Assembly (NCBI RefSeq): GCF_037890695.1 | Contig: NZ_CP149571.1 | Span: 1,254,501-1,318,500, forward strand | From: Aeromonas jandaei | Lineage (GTDB): Bacteria > Pseudomonadota > Gammaproteobacteria > Enterobacterales > Aeromonadaceae | Length of the DNA stretch: 64,000 bases | Reading direction: 5' to 3' | In this document: positions 1 to 9,985 of the stretch, piece after piece | How the letters are laid out: each line of letters opens with the position of its first letter | How positions within the stretch are numbered: the first letter of the stretch is position 1 | The notes under the pieces: model-generated | What the model saw: the letters and a program-made list of their open reading frames with translations, nothing else | Told to the model about the DNA's origin: nothing | Databases searched by the model: none | Program-made: the position numbers and the translations under genes

Positions 1-9
1 GGCAAGTAA
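1..9 (+). CDS. mshG: Possible last codons of mshG (partial)
   Basis: The window opens two codons before a TAA (Gly-Lys-stop). In MSHA loci mshG, the PilC-like inner-membrane platform protein, lies directly upstream of mshF. A second frame stays open to a TGA at 45-47 overlapping the mshF start, so which frame is mshG cannot be decided from so few bases. Confidence 0.3.
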   Translation, partial: GK

Positions 10-43
10 TTTGCTGGCGTAGCCGCGGGGAGTCGAGGGCTGG

Positions 44-505
44 ATGAGCAGACAGGCAGTGCAGGATGACCGCTGGCTCGGCGGCTATCGGCGGATTGCA
101 GTGGTGATCCTGCTGATGATTATTGTGGCTACGCTGGCGCGCACTTATCAGCACAACCGGGAGGAGGCACAGCAACTCACTCTCACCCTGCTGGGTGTGC
201 AATTTGCCGAACGGGCACAACGTTTGCACGGCCTCTGGCTCGATGAGCGGCGGCCCCGGACGCTCTATGTGGGTGAGCAGGGCTGGTATTTCGATGAGCG
301 AGGCTGGCCGCTTGGTCTGTCGCCACTGCAATCCCCCTCCGCTGATTGTCGGCAGCTGTGGCTGGCGTTGGTGGGAGAGCAGCAGGAGGGGCTGCCTCCT
401 CTGCAGTTTTTGGCCCGCGCTGATGGCAGCGGTTGCGACATCGGGTGGGATGGTTATTGGCTTTTTTATCAATTTTCTGACGGGCGTGTGATTAAATCAC
501 CTTGA
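44..505 (+). CDS. mshF: MSHA biogenesis protein MshF
   Basis: Predicted 153-aa protein with one N-terminal membrane segment (about residues 18-33, VAVILLMIIVATL-like) and a soluble periplasmic remainder. In Vibrio and Aeromonas MSHA loci, a protein of this size and topology lies between mshG and mshB. Its exact role is unknown; it is thought to help assemble the inner-membrane pilus machinery. Here it is followed 79 bp later by mshB. The identification rests on position and topology rather than on a catalytic motif. Two cysteines near residues 102 and 129 could form a periplasmic disulfide (inference). Confidence 0.75.
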   Translation: MSRQAVQDDRWLGGYRRIAVVILLMIIVATLARTYQHNREEAQQLTLTLLGVQFAERAQRLHGLWLDERRPRTLYVGEQGWYFDERGWPLGLSPLQSPSADCRQLWLALVGEQQEGLPPLQFLARADGSGCDIGWDGYWLFYQFSDGRVIKSP

Positions 506-584
506 ACAAGGGCGATGACAGGGCCTAACGGCATGATTTTTTTGAGTCTGCATGAAATAATGCAGGCTCTATCGGGGAGGGGGC

Positions 585-1256
585 ATGACAATGAAATCAA
601 CGGCACTGAGAGTGCCAATGAGAGGGATGATGAAACGGACGGCAGGTTTCTCTCTGATTGAGCTGGTGATCGTCATCGTGATCCTGGGGATCCTGGCGGT
701 AACGGCGTTGCCCCGTTTTCTTGATGTGACTGACGAGGCGAAGAAGGCCAGTGTCGAGGGGGTCTCCGGCGGTTTTGCTACCGGGGTATCTCTGGTGCGG
801 GCCCAGTGGGAAGCCGAGGGGCGAGCCAAACAGGATAGCCTCAACACAGTGCTTTATGACGGTTCCCGTTTCTATCTGACAACACCGACCGATACCCAGA
901 TCAGCAATGGCGAGTTATCGCCAGGTTATCCGATGGATACCGCGGCTGGCGGCACTCCCGATGTGGATCCTGCCAATCTGACTGCGGAGCGGTGTCTGAA
1001 AATTTGGGAGGGGTTGCTGCAAAACCCGCCCAAGGCTACGGCCAGCTTCAGTGAAGTGCGCGGTAGTGGTAATGACCTGAAATACTATGCCACCGTGAGC
1101 AGTAATGGACTGGATTCGGTCTGCCGCTACTATCTGGTCAATAGTTTAAGTAAGGGCAGCGATGGCAAGTATCAGGATCCGCAAGGCAGTACTGATGCAT
1201 TTATGAGTTTCAGTTACCGTCCGGCCTCCGGTCAGGTGACCACCAACATTAATTGA
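585..1256 (+). CDS. mshB: MSHA minor pilin MshB
   Basis: Type IV prepilin-like protein of 223 aa. The prepilin peptidase site is G/FSLIELVIVIVILGILA: the Gly before the mature Phe and Glu+5 are both present, followed by a hydrophobic helix. MshB is a minor pilin of the mannose-sensitive haemagglutinin pilus and probably acts in initiation or at the tip. The start is uncertain. ATG 585 follows a strong GGGGAGG (574-580) and gives a 21-residue leader. ATG 627 or 630 would give a conventional short leader (MKRTAG) but has only AGAGGG almost touching it. The gene is followed after 14 bp by mshA. Confidence 0.85.
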   Translation: MTMKSTALRVPMRGMMKRTAGFSLIELVIVIVILGILAVTALPRFLDVTDEAKKASVEGVSGGFATGVSLVRAQWEAEGRAKQDSLNTVLYDGSRFYLTTPTDTQISNGELSPGYPMDTAAGGTPDVDPANLTAERCLKIWEGLLQNPPKATASFSEVRGSGNDLKYYATVSSNGLDSVCRYYLVNSLSKGSDGKYQDPQGSTDAFMSFSYRPASGQVTTNIN

Positions 1257-1270
1257 CAGAGGAAAGTGCA

Positions 1271-1705
1271 ATGAAAAAACAGGCGGGTTTTACCCTGATC
1301 GAACTGGTTATCGTGATCATTATTCTGGGTATTCTGGCAGTGACTGCCGCACCCAAGTTCCTGAATCTGCAGGATGATGCTCGTAAGGCTGCTGCTGATG
1401 GTGTTAAAGCGTCACTGCAGAGTGCTTCACAAATGGTTTATAGCAAAGCAGCTATTCAAGGAATTGAGTCAACTTCAGGGGCTGTCTCAATTGCAGGTAC
1501 CACTGTTAACACTATTTATGGTTATCCAACCACTACTGATGTTGACAAGACTGTTACTCTGGACGGTTGGGCAGTTGTGTCAGGTACTCCTGGTACTTTC
1601 AAGCCTAATGATCAAGCCAATGGCAAGTGCTCGGTCACTTACACTCAACCTGGTGCTGCTGGAAGTGCACCAAGCATTGCCGTAGCCACTGATTGCGGTA
1701 AATAA
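1271..1705 (+). CDS. mshA: MSHA major pilin MshA
   Basis: Major structural pilin of the MSHA pilus, which mediates surface attachment. The 144-aa prepilin begins MKKQAG/FTLIELVIVIIILGIL: a classic six-residue leader, cleavage site, Glu5 and helix. Two C-terminal cysteines (in KCSVTY and TDCGK) can form the D-region disulfide. ATG 1271 is chosen because GAGGAAAG stands just before it; a TTG at 1253 in the same frame overlaps the mshB stop and is unlikely. After roughly codon 40 the codon use becomes visibly richer in A/T than in all neighbouring msh genes, which suggests allelic exchange of the exposed part. A strong hairpin follows the gene. Confidence 0.93.
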   Translation: MKKQAGFTLIELVIVIIILGILAVTAAPKFLNLQDDARKAAADGVKASLQSASQMVYSKAAIQGIESTSGAVSIAGTTVNTIYGYPTTTDVDKTVTLDGWAVVSGTPGTFKPNDQANGKCSVTYTQPGAAGSAPSIAVATDCGK

Positions 1706-1714
1706 AACATTTTG

Positions 1715-1738
1715 GGGAGGGGAAACCCTCCCATTTTT
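1715..1738 (+). terminator. Terminator/attenuator after mshA
   Basis: Perfect 7-bp stem GGGAGGG (1715-1721) / CCCTCCC (1726-1732) with a GAAA loop, followed by ATTTTT. It lies between the major pilin gene and mshC. Partial termination here would give much more mshA message than minor-pilin message (inference). Confidence 0.85.
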
Positions 1739-1751
1739 AGTCGGAGTATCA

Positions 1752-2249
1752 GTGTCCAAAATACGAGGCTTTACCCTTATCGAGCTCGTAATGGTGATCC
1801 TGTTACTCGGGATTCTGGCCGCCTTTGCCATGCCCAAATGGCTGGGCAAAGGCGGCTTTGAAACTCAAAGTTTGCGTGATGAGTTGCTGACCCGGCTGCG
1901 CTTGGTGCAAACCGTCAATATGCATGAGCCTGCCAACCGCTGTACCCAGCTGGTGGTCGATGCATCCAGTTTTGCTCATATTACCCAGGCTGTTGCCGGC
2001 GGGGGTTGTCCTGCCCCCGGCGCTATTGCCAGCTGGAGTGGCAATCAACGCACCCGTGGTCGTCCGGTCACGCCTTCTGCCGGTATGACTATCTCCCTTA
2101 ATAACAGCAGTAGCTTTGTGCTCCGTTTCGATCAGATGGGACGGCCAATCGGGGTTTGCAGTGCGGGATGTACCCTGCAGGTAAGCGATGGTCGTGAGAC
2201 GGGGACAATCAGGATCGAGTCAGAGGGCTATATCCATGAGAGCCCCTGA
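1752..2249 (+). CDS. mshC: MSHA minor pilin MshC
   Basis: 165-aa prepilin with leader MSKIRG/FTLIELVMVILLLGILA: Gly-1, Phe+1 and Glu+5 intact. It starts with GTG at 1752, preceded by TCGGAG (1741-1746). The size and position after mshA match MshC of Vibrio and Aeromonas, a minor pilin with a GspH-like C-terminal region. Cys residues in the second half (GGGCPAPG, GVCSAGC) are probably oxidised in the periplasm. The 3' end overlaps the mshD start by 14 bp, so the two are probably translationally coupled. Confidence 0.85.
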   Translation: MSKIRGFTLIELVMVILLLGILAAFAMPKWLGKGGFETQSLRDELLTRLRLVQTVNMHEPANRCTQLVVDASSFAHITQAVAGGGCPAPGAIASWSGNQRTRGRPVTPSAGMTISLNNSSSFVLRFDQMGRPIGVCSAGCTLQVSDGRETGTIRIESEGYIHESP

Positions 2250-2796
2250 ACGCGGTTTTACCCTGATCGAGCTGATCGTCGGCATAGTGCTGCTGGCGGT
2301 GGCGCTGACCGGCATTCTCGGTTTACTCATCAATCAGGCGCCGCAGGCGGTTGATCCGGTGCAGCAGGTGCGTGCCGCCCAGTTGGCCCAGCGCCTGACT
2401 GGCGAGATCCTGCAAAAGTCGTTTGATGAGCAGTCGGATCATAATGGCGGGCGTTATCGCTGTGGCGAACAGGTTGCCGGTGTGACGATTGCACCCTGTT
2501 CAGGCAGTTATGGTTCTGATGGTGAACCGGCGCCTTATGCCTACAACGATGTGGATGACTTCGATACGGCAGGCAACTGGCGGGATGCCAGCTGGTTTAC
2601 CCAGACTTCGTCAGGTATCGGCAGCGATGAGTATCGCAACTATCAGGTCAAAATCGCTGTCAGTGCCGTTGATTTCAGCGATGGCACCTTCAAGAGCTGC
2701 ACGGCCCCCTGCTCGGTAGGCAAGCGCATCGATCTGCAGGTTCGCCTGCCCAATCAGAGCGTGCTCGATTTCTCCTTCTATCGGGGGAATTACTGA
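2236..2796 (+). CDS. mshD: MSHA minor pilin MshD
   Basis: 186-aa prepilin starting at ATG 2236, which has AGAGGG eight bases upstream (2222-2227). The leader MRAPERG/FTLIELIVGIVLLAVAL has the processing site and Glu+5. The product resembles the PilV/GspI class of minor pilins by size and order. The start lies inside mshC and the stop TGA overlaps the ATG of mshO. An in-frame GTG at 2188 would add 16 residues, but it lacks a good ribosome site and would make an odd leader. Confidence 0.82.
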   Translation: MRAPERGFTLIELIVGIVLLAVALTGILGLLINQAPQAVDPVQQVRAAQLAQRLTGEILQKSFDEQSDHNGGRYRCGEQVAGVTIAPCSGSYGSDGEPAPYAYNDVDDFDTAGNWRDASWFTQTSSGIGSDEYRNYQVKIAVSAVDFSDGTFKSCTAPCSVGKRIDLQVRLPNQSVLDFSFYRGNY

Positions 2797-3665
2797 TGGG
2801 CAGGGTCATTCAACGGAACGATCGCGCTGCCCTAACCGCCTTGTGCTCAGCCAGCGGTTTTACTCTGGTCGAGCTGGTGATGGTGATTCTGCTGCTCGGG
2901 ATCATGGCGACCTTTACCAGCCAGTTTATCGGTATCGGCACCCAAATCTATGGCGATGCCAGCAGTCGTGAGCAGCTGATGAGCGATGCCCGTTTCGCCA
3001 TGGAGCGGCTAAACCGCGAGCTGCGCAATGCGGTGCCCGGTTCTGAGCGGATCGAGACTGCGGGCGGCCTCTGGGTTGATTCCGGTGCCTGTCTGCGCTT
3101 CTGGCCCATCAGCACCTCCAGCCGCTACCTTGCCCTGAACAAAACGGTATCTGGCAGCAGCTCCACGCTGGAGCTGGTGATGGCAACGCCTGCCGCCGCG
3201 ACGGCTCCCCTGAGCACTGATGCGACCGCGGTCAAAGTCGGTGATCTGATGGTGGTCTTTCCGTTACCCAATTCCAGTGCAAGTTCCCTGAGCAGTGGTT
3301 GTGATTACGGGCGCTGCGTGGCCAACGTCACAGCAGTGCAGACTCCGGTATCCGGTGCACAATCCATCCGCTATACCAGTGCCGAGAGTCTGGCTGGCCT
3401 TTCGCCGGGGAGCCGGGTTTATTTTGCCAATCAACAGGTTCGCTATTGCGTAGAGGGCAACACGATCACTCGGGCAAGTGCTGCCATCAGTGCATCCTTG
3501 CCTGCCACCGGCGTGTTGATGGCCGATTCTCTTGCTTCCGGCAATTTCTATCGGGAAGCCTCAGCCTTCAACGCGGAAGGGGAGTTTGGCATGCGCTTCG
3601 TATTCGAGCGCAAGGGGGAGTCGGTTACGTTCAATCACAAGATCGAGGTGCTCAATGTCCCTTGA
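2796..3665 (+). CDS. mshO: MSHA minor pilin MshO
   Basis: 289-aa prepilin-like protein. The processing site SG/FTLVELVMVILLLGIMA follows an unusually long 21-residue leader that begins at the TGATG overlap with mshD. Length and order match MshO, a GspJ/PilW-type minor pilin. A cysteine pair around SGCDYGRC suggests a periplasmic disulfide. The 3' end overlaps the preferred mshP start by 11 bp. mshD-O-P-Q therefore form a chain of overlapping genes that are almost certainly co-translated. Confidence 0.85.
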   Translation: MGRVIQRNDRAALTALCSASGFTLVELVMVILLLGIMATFTSQFIGIGTQIYGDASSREQLMSDARFAMERLNRELRNAVPGSERIETAGGLWVDSGACLRFWPISTSSRYLALNKTVSGSSSTLELVMATPAAATAPLSTDATAVKVGDLMVVFPLPNSSASSLSSGCDYGRCVANVTAVQTPVSGAQSIRYTSAESLAGLSPGSRVYFANQQVRYCVEGNTITRASAAISASLPATGVLMADSLASGNFYREASAFNAEGEFGMRFVFERKGESVTFNHKIEVLNVP

Positions 3666-4122
3666 TGCGCACTCACCCAGAGGAATGCGGGGGAGCGCCC
3701 TGATGATCGCGCTCTTCGTCATTGTGGTCATGGCACTGCTGGCTGCGGCCATGGGCCGTTTTCTGGTCGACAGCGGCGAGAAGAATACGGTGGAGGTGCG
3801 CAGCGTGCGGGCCCTGCTGGCGGCACAGAGCGGGCTGGAAGTGGCGCTCTATCGGTTGTTTCCCAATCGTACTCTCGTCCAGCCGGCTCCTCCCGCATTG
3901 TGCCCGGCAACCACTACAGTCAACTTTACCGCCAACCCCGGGCTTGCGGGGTGTCAGGCTGTGGTGCGTTGCGGCAGTGTGCCGGTAACTTACAACGGAA
4001 CCGTGACCAACGGCTATCGACTGGAGAGTGTTGGTACATGCGGAACAAGTGACCTCACCTCGGACAGCCCTGATTTTATGGTGAGCAGAACCGTGATGGT
4101 GGAAGCTTTTGATGGAGGCTGA
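3655..4122 (+). CDS. mshP: MSHA biogenesis protein MshP
   Basis: 155-aa protein with one N-terminal membrane helix (SALMIALFVIVVMALLAAA) and no strict prepilin cleavage motif. It resembles the PilX/GspK class of assembly proteins, whose N termini look like pilin helices. ATG 3655 is chosen because GAGG lies six bases upstream (3645-3648) and the protein then begins with a short basic stretch before the helix. The frame is open further upstream inside mshO. The stop TGA overlaps the first ATG of mshQ (4122). A cysteine-rich C-terminal half (LCPATT, GCQAVVRCG, GTCG) points to a periplasmic fold. Confidence 0.8.
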   Translation: MSLDAHSPRGMRGSALMIALFVIVVMALLAAAMGRFLVDSGEKNTVEVRSVRALLAAQSGLEVALYRLFPNRTLVQPAPPALCPATTTVNFTANPGLAGCQAVVRCGSVPVTYNGTVTNGYRLESVGTCGTSDLTSDSPDFMVSRTVMVEAFDGG

Positions 4123-7100
4123 TGATGCGATGGCTCTGGGCGCTGGTTTTTTTCACTAGCCAGGTATGGGCATTTGATCCCATTGATACCGGTTTACTTT
4201 TTCCTGCTGTGGTGCAAGGACACCATGGCAACAATAGTGATGCCTGTCATCAGGTAAACGGCTATCAACTGACTCAATTCAACAACGCCAAGATCAATGG
4301 CACTGGCGGTCAGCAGATCAATTTTTGTTCTATCCAGCCGGACCCGAATAATACGCCTCGTTGTGATGATGGGGCCGGTGGATACAAAGTTTGTAGCATC
4401 ACCGGTAGTGATATTCGCGGTCTGGCTTTGAATGGCAATAATGCGTTTCTTGCCACCACTTCCAATACGAGCCAGAGTTGTTTCTCTGGTTCGCAAACTG
4501 CATCGAGTGCAGCTTATGGCTCCATGACAGTCGAAAATTGCATCATGACTTTCCCTAGCCGCAGTACCTACCAAATCAGAAACCTGACGGTGCGCAACAA
4601 TGCGACTCTGGTATTGGGTGATGGGGATTATTTCATCGACAAGCTGGCTATAGATAATGGAACTATCCGCCTGTCAGGTAGTGGCACTACCCGGATCTTC
4701 GTGAATCAGGATGTGACATTACTGAATACTGTCAGTATCAACGCGAATAATCAGGGCAGCCTCATCTGGGTTAACTACAACAACATGGTGATAGACAATG
4801 CCACCACGTTTTATGGTTACCTCTACACTGATGGTCTGCTCACTATGAATAACAGCGCCACCATTTACGGTCGGGTGACGGCTGGCTATTTGAAGATGGA
4901 TGCACAATCCAGTATCAACCAAGCTGTACTGGCCCCTATGCTGACCTGTTTTGCTGACGGATTTGACAGTGCTCAGATCAATCCTGACAACTGGGTCGTG
5001 GCTCAGCGTAACAGCAGTACCTTGCCATCGGTGCAAAATGGCCGTTTGCGTCTCACTCAAAATGTTACCAACCAGGCAACTTCCGCTACATTCCAGCGGC
5101 TCTTCCCGGGAGCCGGCAACCTGGTCACAGTTGAGTTCGATCAATATGCCTACAAGACCTCTGGGACGAGCGGGGCTGACGGTATGGCGGTGGTGCTCTC
5201 CGACGCAACGCTGACGCCGCAGCCGGGCGCTTTTGGTGGCCCGCTTGGCTATGGCTACAAAACCGGGTTTAGCGGTTTTGCAGGTGGTTGGCTCGGGGTC
5301 GGGCTTGACGAATATGGTAACTACGCTAACGAAGGAGGGGATTATAATCCCGGCTCCCGGCCACAAGCTGTTTCGATACGAGGGTCGGGCTCAGGTTATT
5401 CTGGCTATCGCTATCTTTCTGGCACCAGTAGCTATCTCAGCCCCTCGGTGGATAGTGGCACCAACAGTAATCGTTCCCATCGCTATCGCATCACGGTTGA
5501 CTCTCGCACCAGTGGGCAGTCTCTGGTCAAAGTCGAGCGTGATACCGGTGGGGGGTACAATACACTGATCAGTCCTATCAATATGCTGAGCCAGACCGGT
5601 CAAACAGCGGTGCCCAGCAACTTCCTTCTCTCTCTGACTGGCTCAACCGGTTCAGTAACCAACTATCACGAGATAGATAATTTCCAGATCTGCGCTCTGC
5701 GCTCCAATCCGATCGGGGTGCAGATTGACCATTTCCAGCTTGATCACTCCGGTCAGCCGCTGACCTGCAATCCCGAAACCGTGACGGTTAAAGCGTGCGC
5801 CGATGCCGCTTGTAGCACACTTATCCAAGACCCGGTGACTGCGACCCTGAGTCTTACCCCTACTTCTGCCAGCAATGGCTGGATTGGTGGCAATACTGTG
5901 ACCTTTAGTGGCGGCTCGACCACGGTGCAGTTGCGTAATAACACGACGACAGCAGTTACTATCGGCGTTTCTGGTTCGAATCCCACGACCAAGCCATTCA
6001 GCACCACCTTGTGCAAGGCCGGGGCCGGGGCTCCCAGTGCGGCAGCCTGCACCCTGAATTTTGCCGACAGCGGCTTCTTCTTCGATGTGCCGGACACCTA
6101 CTCCAATCAGCCGCAGACGGTTACCATCAAGGCGGTCAAAAAGAGTGATGTGACCAAGCTGTGTGTGCCGGGCTTTGCCAGTCAGACCAAGAGCGTCAAG
6201 TTCTGGAGCAGCTATATCAGCCCCACCAGTAACCCTTACAGCAGCAAGATGAGCGTTAACAACAGTGTGATTGGAGCCAGTCAGGGGGCTGCAACGCCGC
6301 TCTCCCTCGCATTTGATTCGCAGGGGCAGTCGACCATCACGGTTAATTATCCGGATGCGGGCAAGGTGCAACTGGATGCCCGTTATGATGGCACCGGCAA
6401 TGAAGCCGGTCTGGTGATGCTAGGTGCGGATCAGTTTGTGGCGCGCCCGGTCGGTCTTTGCATTACGCCCCCGCAAGGGGTCTGCGCGGCAGGTGATAGC
6501 AGTTGTCCGGTATTCAAAAAAGCAGGGGAAACGTTTCAGATAGATATCAAGGCGATGGCCTGGGAATCCGCCAATGATGGGGATATCTGCGTAGGGAATC
6601 AGACTACGCCCAACTTTGTGCTGAGTGGCATTGGTTTGGGTAGCACCTTGGTGGCACCAAGCCCGGGCTCCAATGCCGCGCTGGGTATTACCACCTATAA
6701 CCACGTTGCAGCGACCAACAGTGTCAATACCATTGGCCAGACGGTGAGCGAGGTGGGGGTGTTCGGGATGACGGCAACGCCACCGAAGGCAACGCCGCCA
6801 GAGGGGAGCGCTGTATCTACGGGCTATTTCGGCTATACCATCCCTCCCGCCAGCAGCCTGCCGGTGGGACGCTTCGTACCCTGGGATTACAGTTTGAGTA
6901 ATGGTTTTATCACGCCTGCCTGCAATGCCTTTACATACATGAGTCAGCCCTTTGCCAGCGGTTTTGTCCTCACTGCGCGCAATCTGCAGAAAGGGACGAC
7001 ACAGAACTATAAGGGGGCATTTGCTAAAGGTGTTGCCGAGATGGTGGCCGCTAATGCTCTGGATGGGGTCGCGCGTGACCAGCGTATTACACTGTCGCCC

Positions 7101-7802
7101 TCGCTCAGTTGGGCAAGTGGCGTCGCCAGTATAAATCAGCAGTCGCCTTTCGGGCTGAATACCCGCTTTGATCGTGCGACGAGTCCAGAAGCGCCTTTTG
7201 CCACGTTAAGCTTTGGTATCAAAGTTGATGATAAGGATGGCGGCAATACACTGTTGGCTAATCCAAATATGAATACTGCTGTAGCTGGAGCATGTTCCGG
7301 CGCAGGGTGTAATGCGGTGCTGCTGGGAACTCAAAAACTGTTGTACGGCCGGCTGATGGCGGGCACTGCGGCAGGTCTTGCATCGGCGGATCTGCCGGTG
7401 CCATTGCAGCTGCAATATTACGAAGCGGGCAACTGGGTGTTAAACAAGCTGGATCAGTGCACTCTGCTATCCCTTGCTGGTCAGGGGATTGCGTTCCTCA
7501 ATCCAAGTCACTCGTTTGATGCGACAACCAGCAGCCTCAATCTGGGAACCGGGCGTACCATCAAACTGGGGCTGGGCAGCACACTTCCCGGTGCTATGTC
7601 GGGTACGGCAAAAGATGGCGAGATCCTGTTCCAGTTTGCCAGACCCGGGATCGCAGTACGTATTCCCTACAAGGTGAACCTGGCGAAGCAACCCTCATCA
7701 CCGCTCTGGCTCTCTGATCCGCTGACCCTGCAAGGGGAGGCCATCTTCGGTTCGACCCGCGGTAATGACAGAATTATCTATCGCCGTGAAATATTGCGTT
7801 GA
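4122..7802 (+). CDS. mshQ: Large secreted MSHA-locus protein MshQ
   Basis: 1226-aa secreted protein with signal peptide MMRWLWALVFFTSQVWA before FDP. Residues about 20-270 form a repetitive beta-rich region. Residues about 275-525 look like a concanavalin/L-type lectin sandwich (CFADGFD, then DGMAVVLSD and LGVGLDEYGN). The rest is Ig-like and beta-rich with paired cysteines, ending in the C-terminal region typical of MshQ-family proteins (DUF6701-like). MshQ is the last gene of MSHA loci. An exported lectin-like product could act as a tip adhesin or surface anchor (inference). The gene overlaps mshP by one base and ends before a hairpin. Confidence 0.85.
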   Translation: MMRWLWALVFFTSQVWAFDPIDTGLLFPAVVQGHHGNNSDACHQVNGYQLTQFNNAKINGTGGQQINFCSIQPDPNNTPRCDDGAGGYKVCSITGSDIRGLALNGNNAFLATTSNTSQSCFSGSQTASSAAYGSMTVENCIMTFPSRSTYQIRNLTVRNNATLVLGDGDYFIDKLAIDNGTIRLSGSGTTRIFVNQDVTLLNTVSINANNQGSLIWVNYNNMVIDNATTFYGYLYTDGLLTMNNSATIYGRVTAGYLKMDAQSSINQAVLAPMLTCFADGFDSAQINPDNWVVAQRNSSTLPSVQNGRLRLTQNVTNQATSATFQRLFPGAGNLVTVEFDQYAYKTSGTSGADGMAVVLSDATLTPQPGAFGGPLGYGYKTGFSGFAGGWLGVGLDEYGNYANEGGDYNPGSRPQAVSIRGSGSGYSGYRYLSGTSSYLSPSVDSGTNSNRSHRYRITVDSRTSGQSLVKVERDTGGGYNTLISPINMLSQTGQTAVPSNFLLSLTGSTGSVTNYHEIDNFQICALRSNPIGVQIDHFQLDHSGQPLTCNPETVTVKACADAACSTLIQDPVTATLSLTPTSASNGWIGGNTVTFSGGSTTVQLRNNTTTAVTIGVSGSNPTTKPFSTTLCKAGAGAPSAAACTLNFADSGFFFDVPDTYSNQPQTVTIKAVKKSDVTKLCVPGFASQTKSVKFWSSYISPTSNPYSSKMSVNNSVIGASQGAATPLSLAFDSQGQSTITVNYPDAGKVQLDARYDGTGNEAGLVMLGADQFVARPVGLCITPPQGVCAAGDSSCPVFKKAGETFQIDIKAMAWESANDGDICVGNQTTPNFVLSGIGLGSTLVAPSPGSNAALGITTYNHVAATNSVNTIGQTVSEVGVFGMTATPPKATPPEGSAVSTGYFGYTIPPASSLPVGRFVPWDYSLSNGFITPACNAFTYMSQPFASGFVLTARNLQKGTTQNYKGAFAKGVAEMVAANALDGVARDQRITLSPSLSWASGVASINQQSPFGLNTRFDRATSPEAPFATLSFGIKVDDKDGGNTLLANPNMNTAVAGACSGAGCNAVLLGTQKLLYGRLMAGTAAGLASADLPVPLQLQYYEAGNWVLNKLDQCTLLSLAGQGIAFLNPSHSFDATTSSLNLGTGRTIKLGLGSTLPGAMSGTAKDGEILFQFARPGIAVRIPYKVNLAKQPSSPLWLSDPLTLQGEAIFGSTRGNDRIIYRREILR

Positions 7803-7814
7803 AGTGCCACAACT

Positions 7815-7840
7815 GGGGGTGAGGAGCATCTTCTCCCCCC
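7815..7840 (+). terminator. Weak hairpin after mshQ
   Basis: GGGGG-T-GAG (7815-7823) can pair with CTCCCCC (7833-7840) with one bulge. No clear T-run follows, so termination may be weak or Rho-assisted. It separates the msh operon from mreB. Confidence 0.4.
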
Positions 7841-7964
7841 AACACCCTGTTTATGAGGGCTGGCAAGCCTGAGCAAGTGAGTAATGACTCGCACTTTTGT
7901 CGCGCTTGATTGATTGGCGACAGTTTGAGCGCTTGCCCATTGGGGTGGGCATTGGTAAAGTTAG

Positions 7965-9047
<1,083 letters not shown>

Positions 9048-9054
9048 GACCCAA

Positions 9055-9081
9055 AGCCGGCCAGCGTGCCGGCTCTTTTTT
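9055..9081 (+). terminator. Terminator between mreB and mreC
   Basis: AGCCGGC (9055-9061) pairs with GCCGGCT (9068-9074), followed by CTTTTTTG. It sits in the 42-bp mreB-mreC gap and probably lowers mreC/mreD relative to mreB (inference). Confidence 0.8.
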
Positions 9082-9089
9082 GACGACCC

Positions 9090-9899
9090 ATGAAACCCAT
9101 TTTTGGTAGAGGCCCTTCGCTTCAGTTACGGTTGTTTCTCGCCGTCATCATCTCCATTGCTGCCATCGTCGCGGATTCCCGCTTCGGTGTGTTCAGCCAC
9201 GTCCGCGTCTACCTCAGTTCGTTAGTCAGTCCGCTGCAGTACATGGCCAATGCGCCCGGCACCCTGCTCGACACCATGTCGACCCAGGTGCAGACCCGCG
9301 CCGATCTCATCGAGCAGACCAAGCAGCAGGAGCAGCAACTGTTCACCCTGCGCGCCCGTCTGCTCAAAATGGATCAGCTGGAGCACGAGAACCAGCGGCT
9401 GCGTGAGCTGCTCGGTTCGCCGGTACACAAAGAGTCCCGCAAGATGGTGGCCGAGCTGCTGTCGGTGGACTCCGACCCCTTCAGCCATCAGGTGCTGATC
9501 AACAAGGGGGCGCTGGATGGCGTCTACAACGGCCAGGCAGTGATCAACGATCAGGGTGTGATTGGTCAGGTGCTCCATGTGGGCTCCACCACCAGTCGCG
9601 TGCTGCTGATCACCGACTCCAGCCACGGCATTCCGGTGCGGGTGCTGCGCAACGATTTGCGCGCCATCGCTTCCGGCAGTGGCGAACTCGACAAGCTGGA
9701 GCTGCGCAACCTGCCGCGCAACACCGATATTCAGGTGGGTGATCTGCTGGTCACCTCCGGTCTTGGTGGACGCTTCCCGGAAGGTTATCCGGTGGCGACC
9801 GTGACCCGCTCCGAGTATGTGGAGGGCAAGCCCTTCGCCCAGATCGAGGCCAAACCGCTGGTCGAACTGGATCGGTTGCGCTATCTGCTGCTGCTGTGA
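9090..9899 (+). CDS. mreC: Rod-shape determining protein MreC
   Basis: 269-aa bitopic membrane protein that links MreB to periplasmic cell-wall synthases. It has a short basic N terminus, one transmembrane helix (about residues 12-30), a glutamine-rich coiled coil (about 60-105, EQTKQQEQQLFTLRARL) and the double beta-barrel core (VNKGALDGVYNGQAVI-like to the end). It lacks the long C-terminal tail found in E. coli MreC (367 aa); a short form like this is common. No good ribosome site precedes ATG 9090, consistent with readthrough-dependent, low-level translation. Confidence 0.95.
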   Translation: MKPIFGRGPSLQLRLFLAVIISIAAIVADSRFGVFSHVRVYLSSLVSPLQYMANAPGTLLDTMSTQVQTRADLIEQTKQQEQQLFTLRARLLKMDQLEHENQRLRELLGSPVHKESRKMVAELLSVDSDPFSHQVLINKGALDGVYNGQAVINDQGVIGQVLHVGSTTSRVLLITDSSHGIPVRVLRNDLRAIASGSGELDKLELRNLPRNTDIQVGDLLVTSGLGGRFPEGYPVATVTRSEYVEGKPFAQIEAKPLVELDRLRYLLLL

Positions 9900-9985
9900 A
9901 CCGACAAGAAGCCCGAGGTAAATGACAAGGATGGCGAACGCCCGGCCCCCGCTGCCGCTGCGTCCGCCGCAGGAGCCACTCGCTG

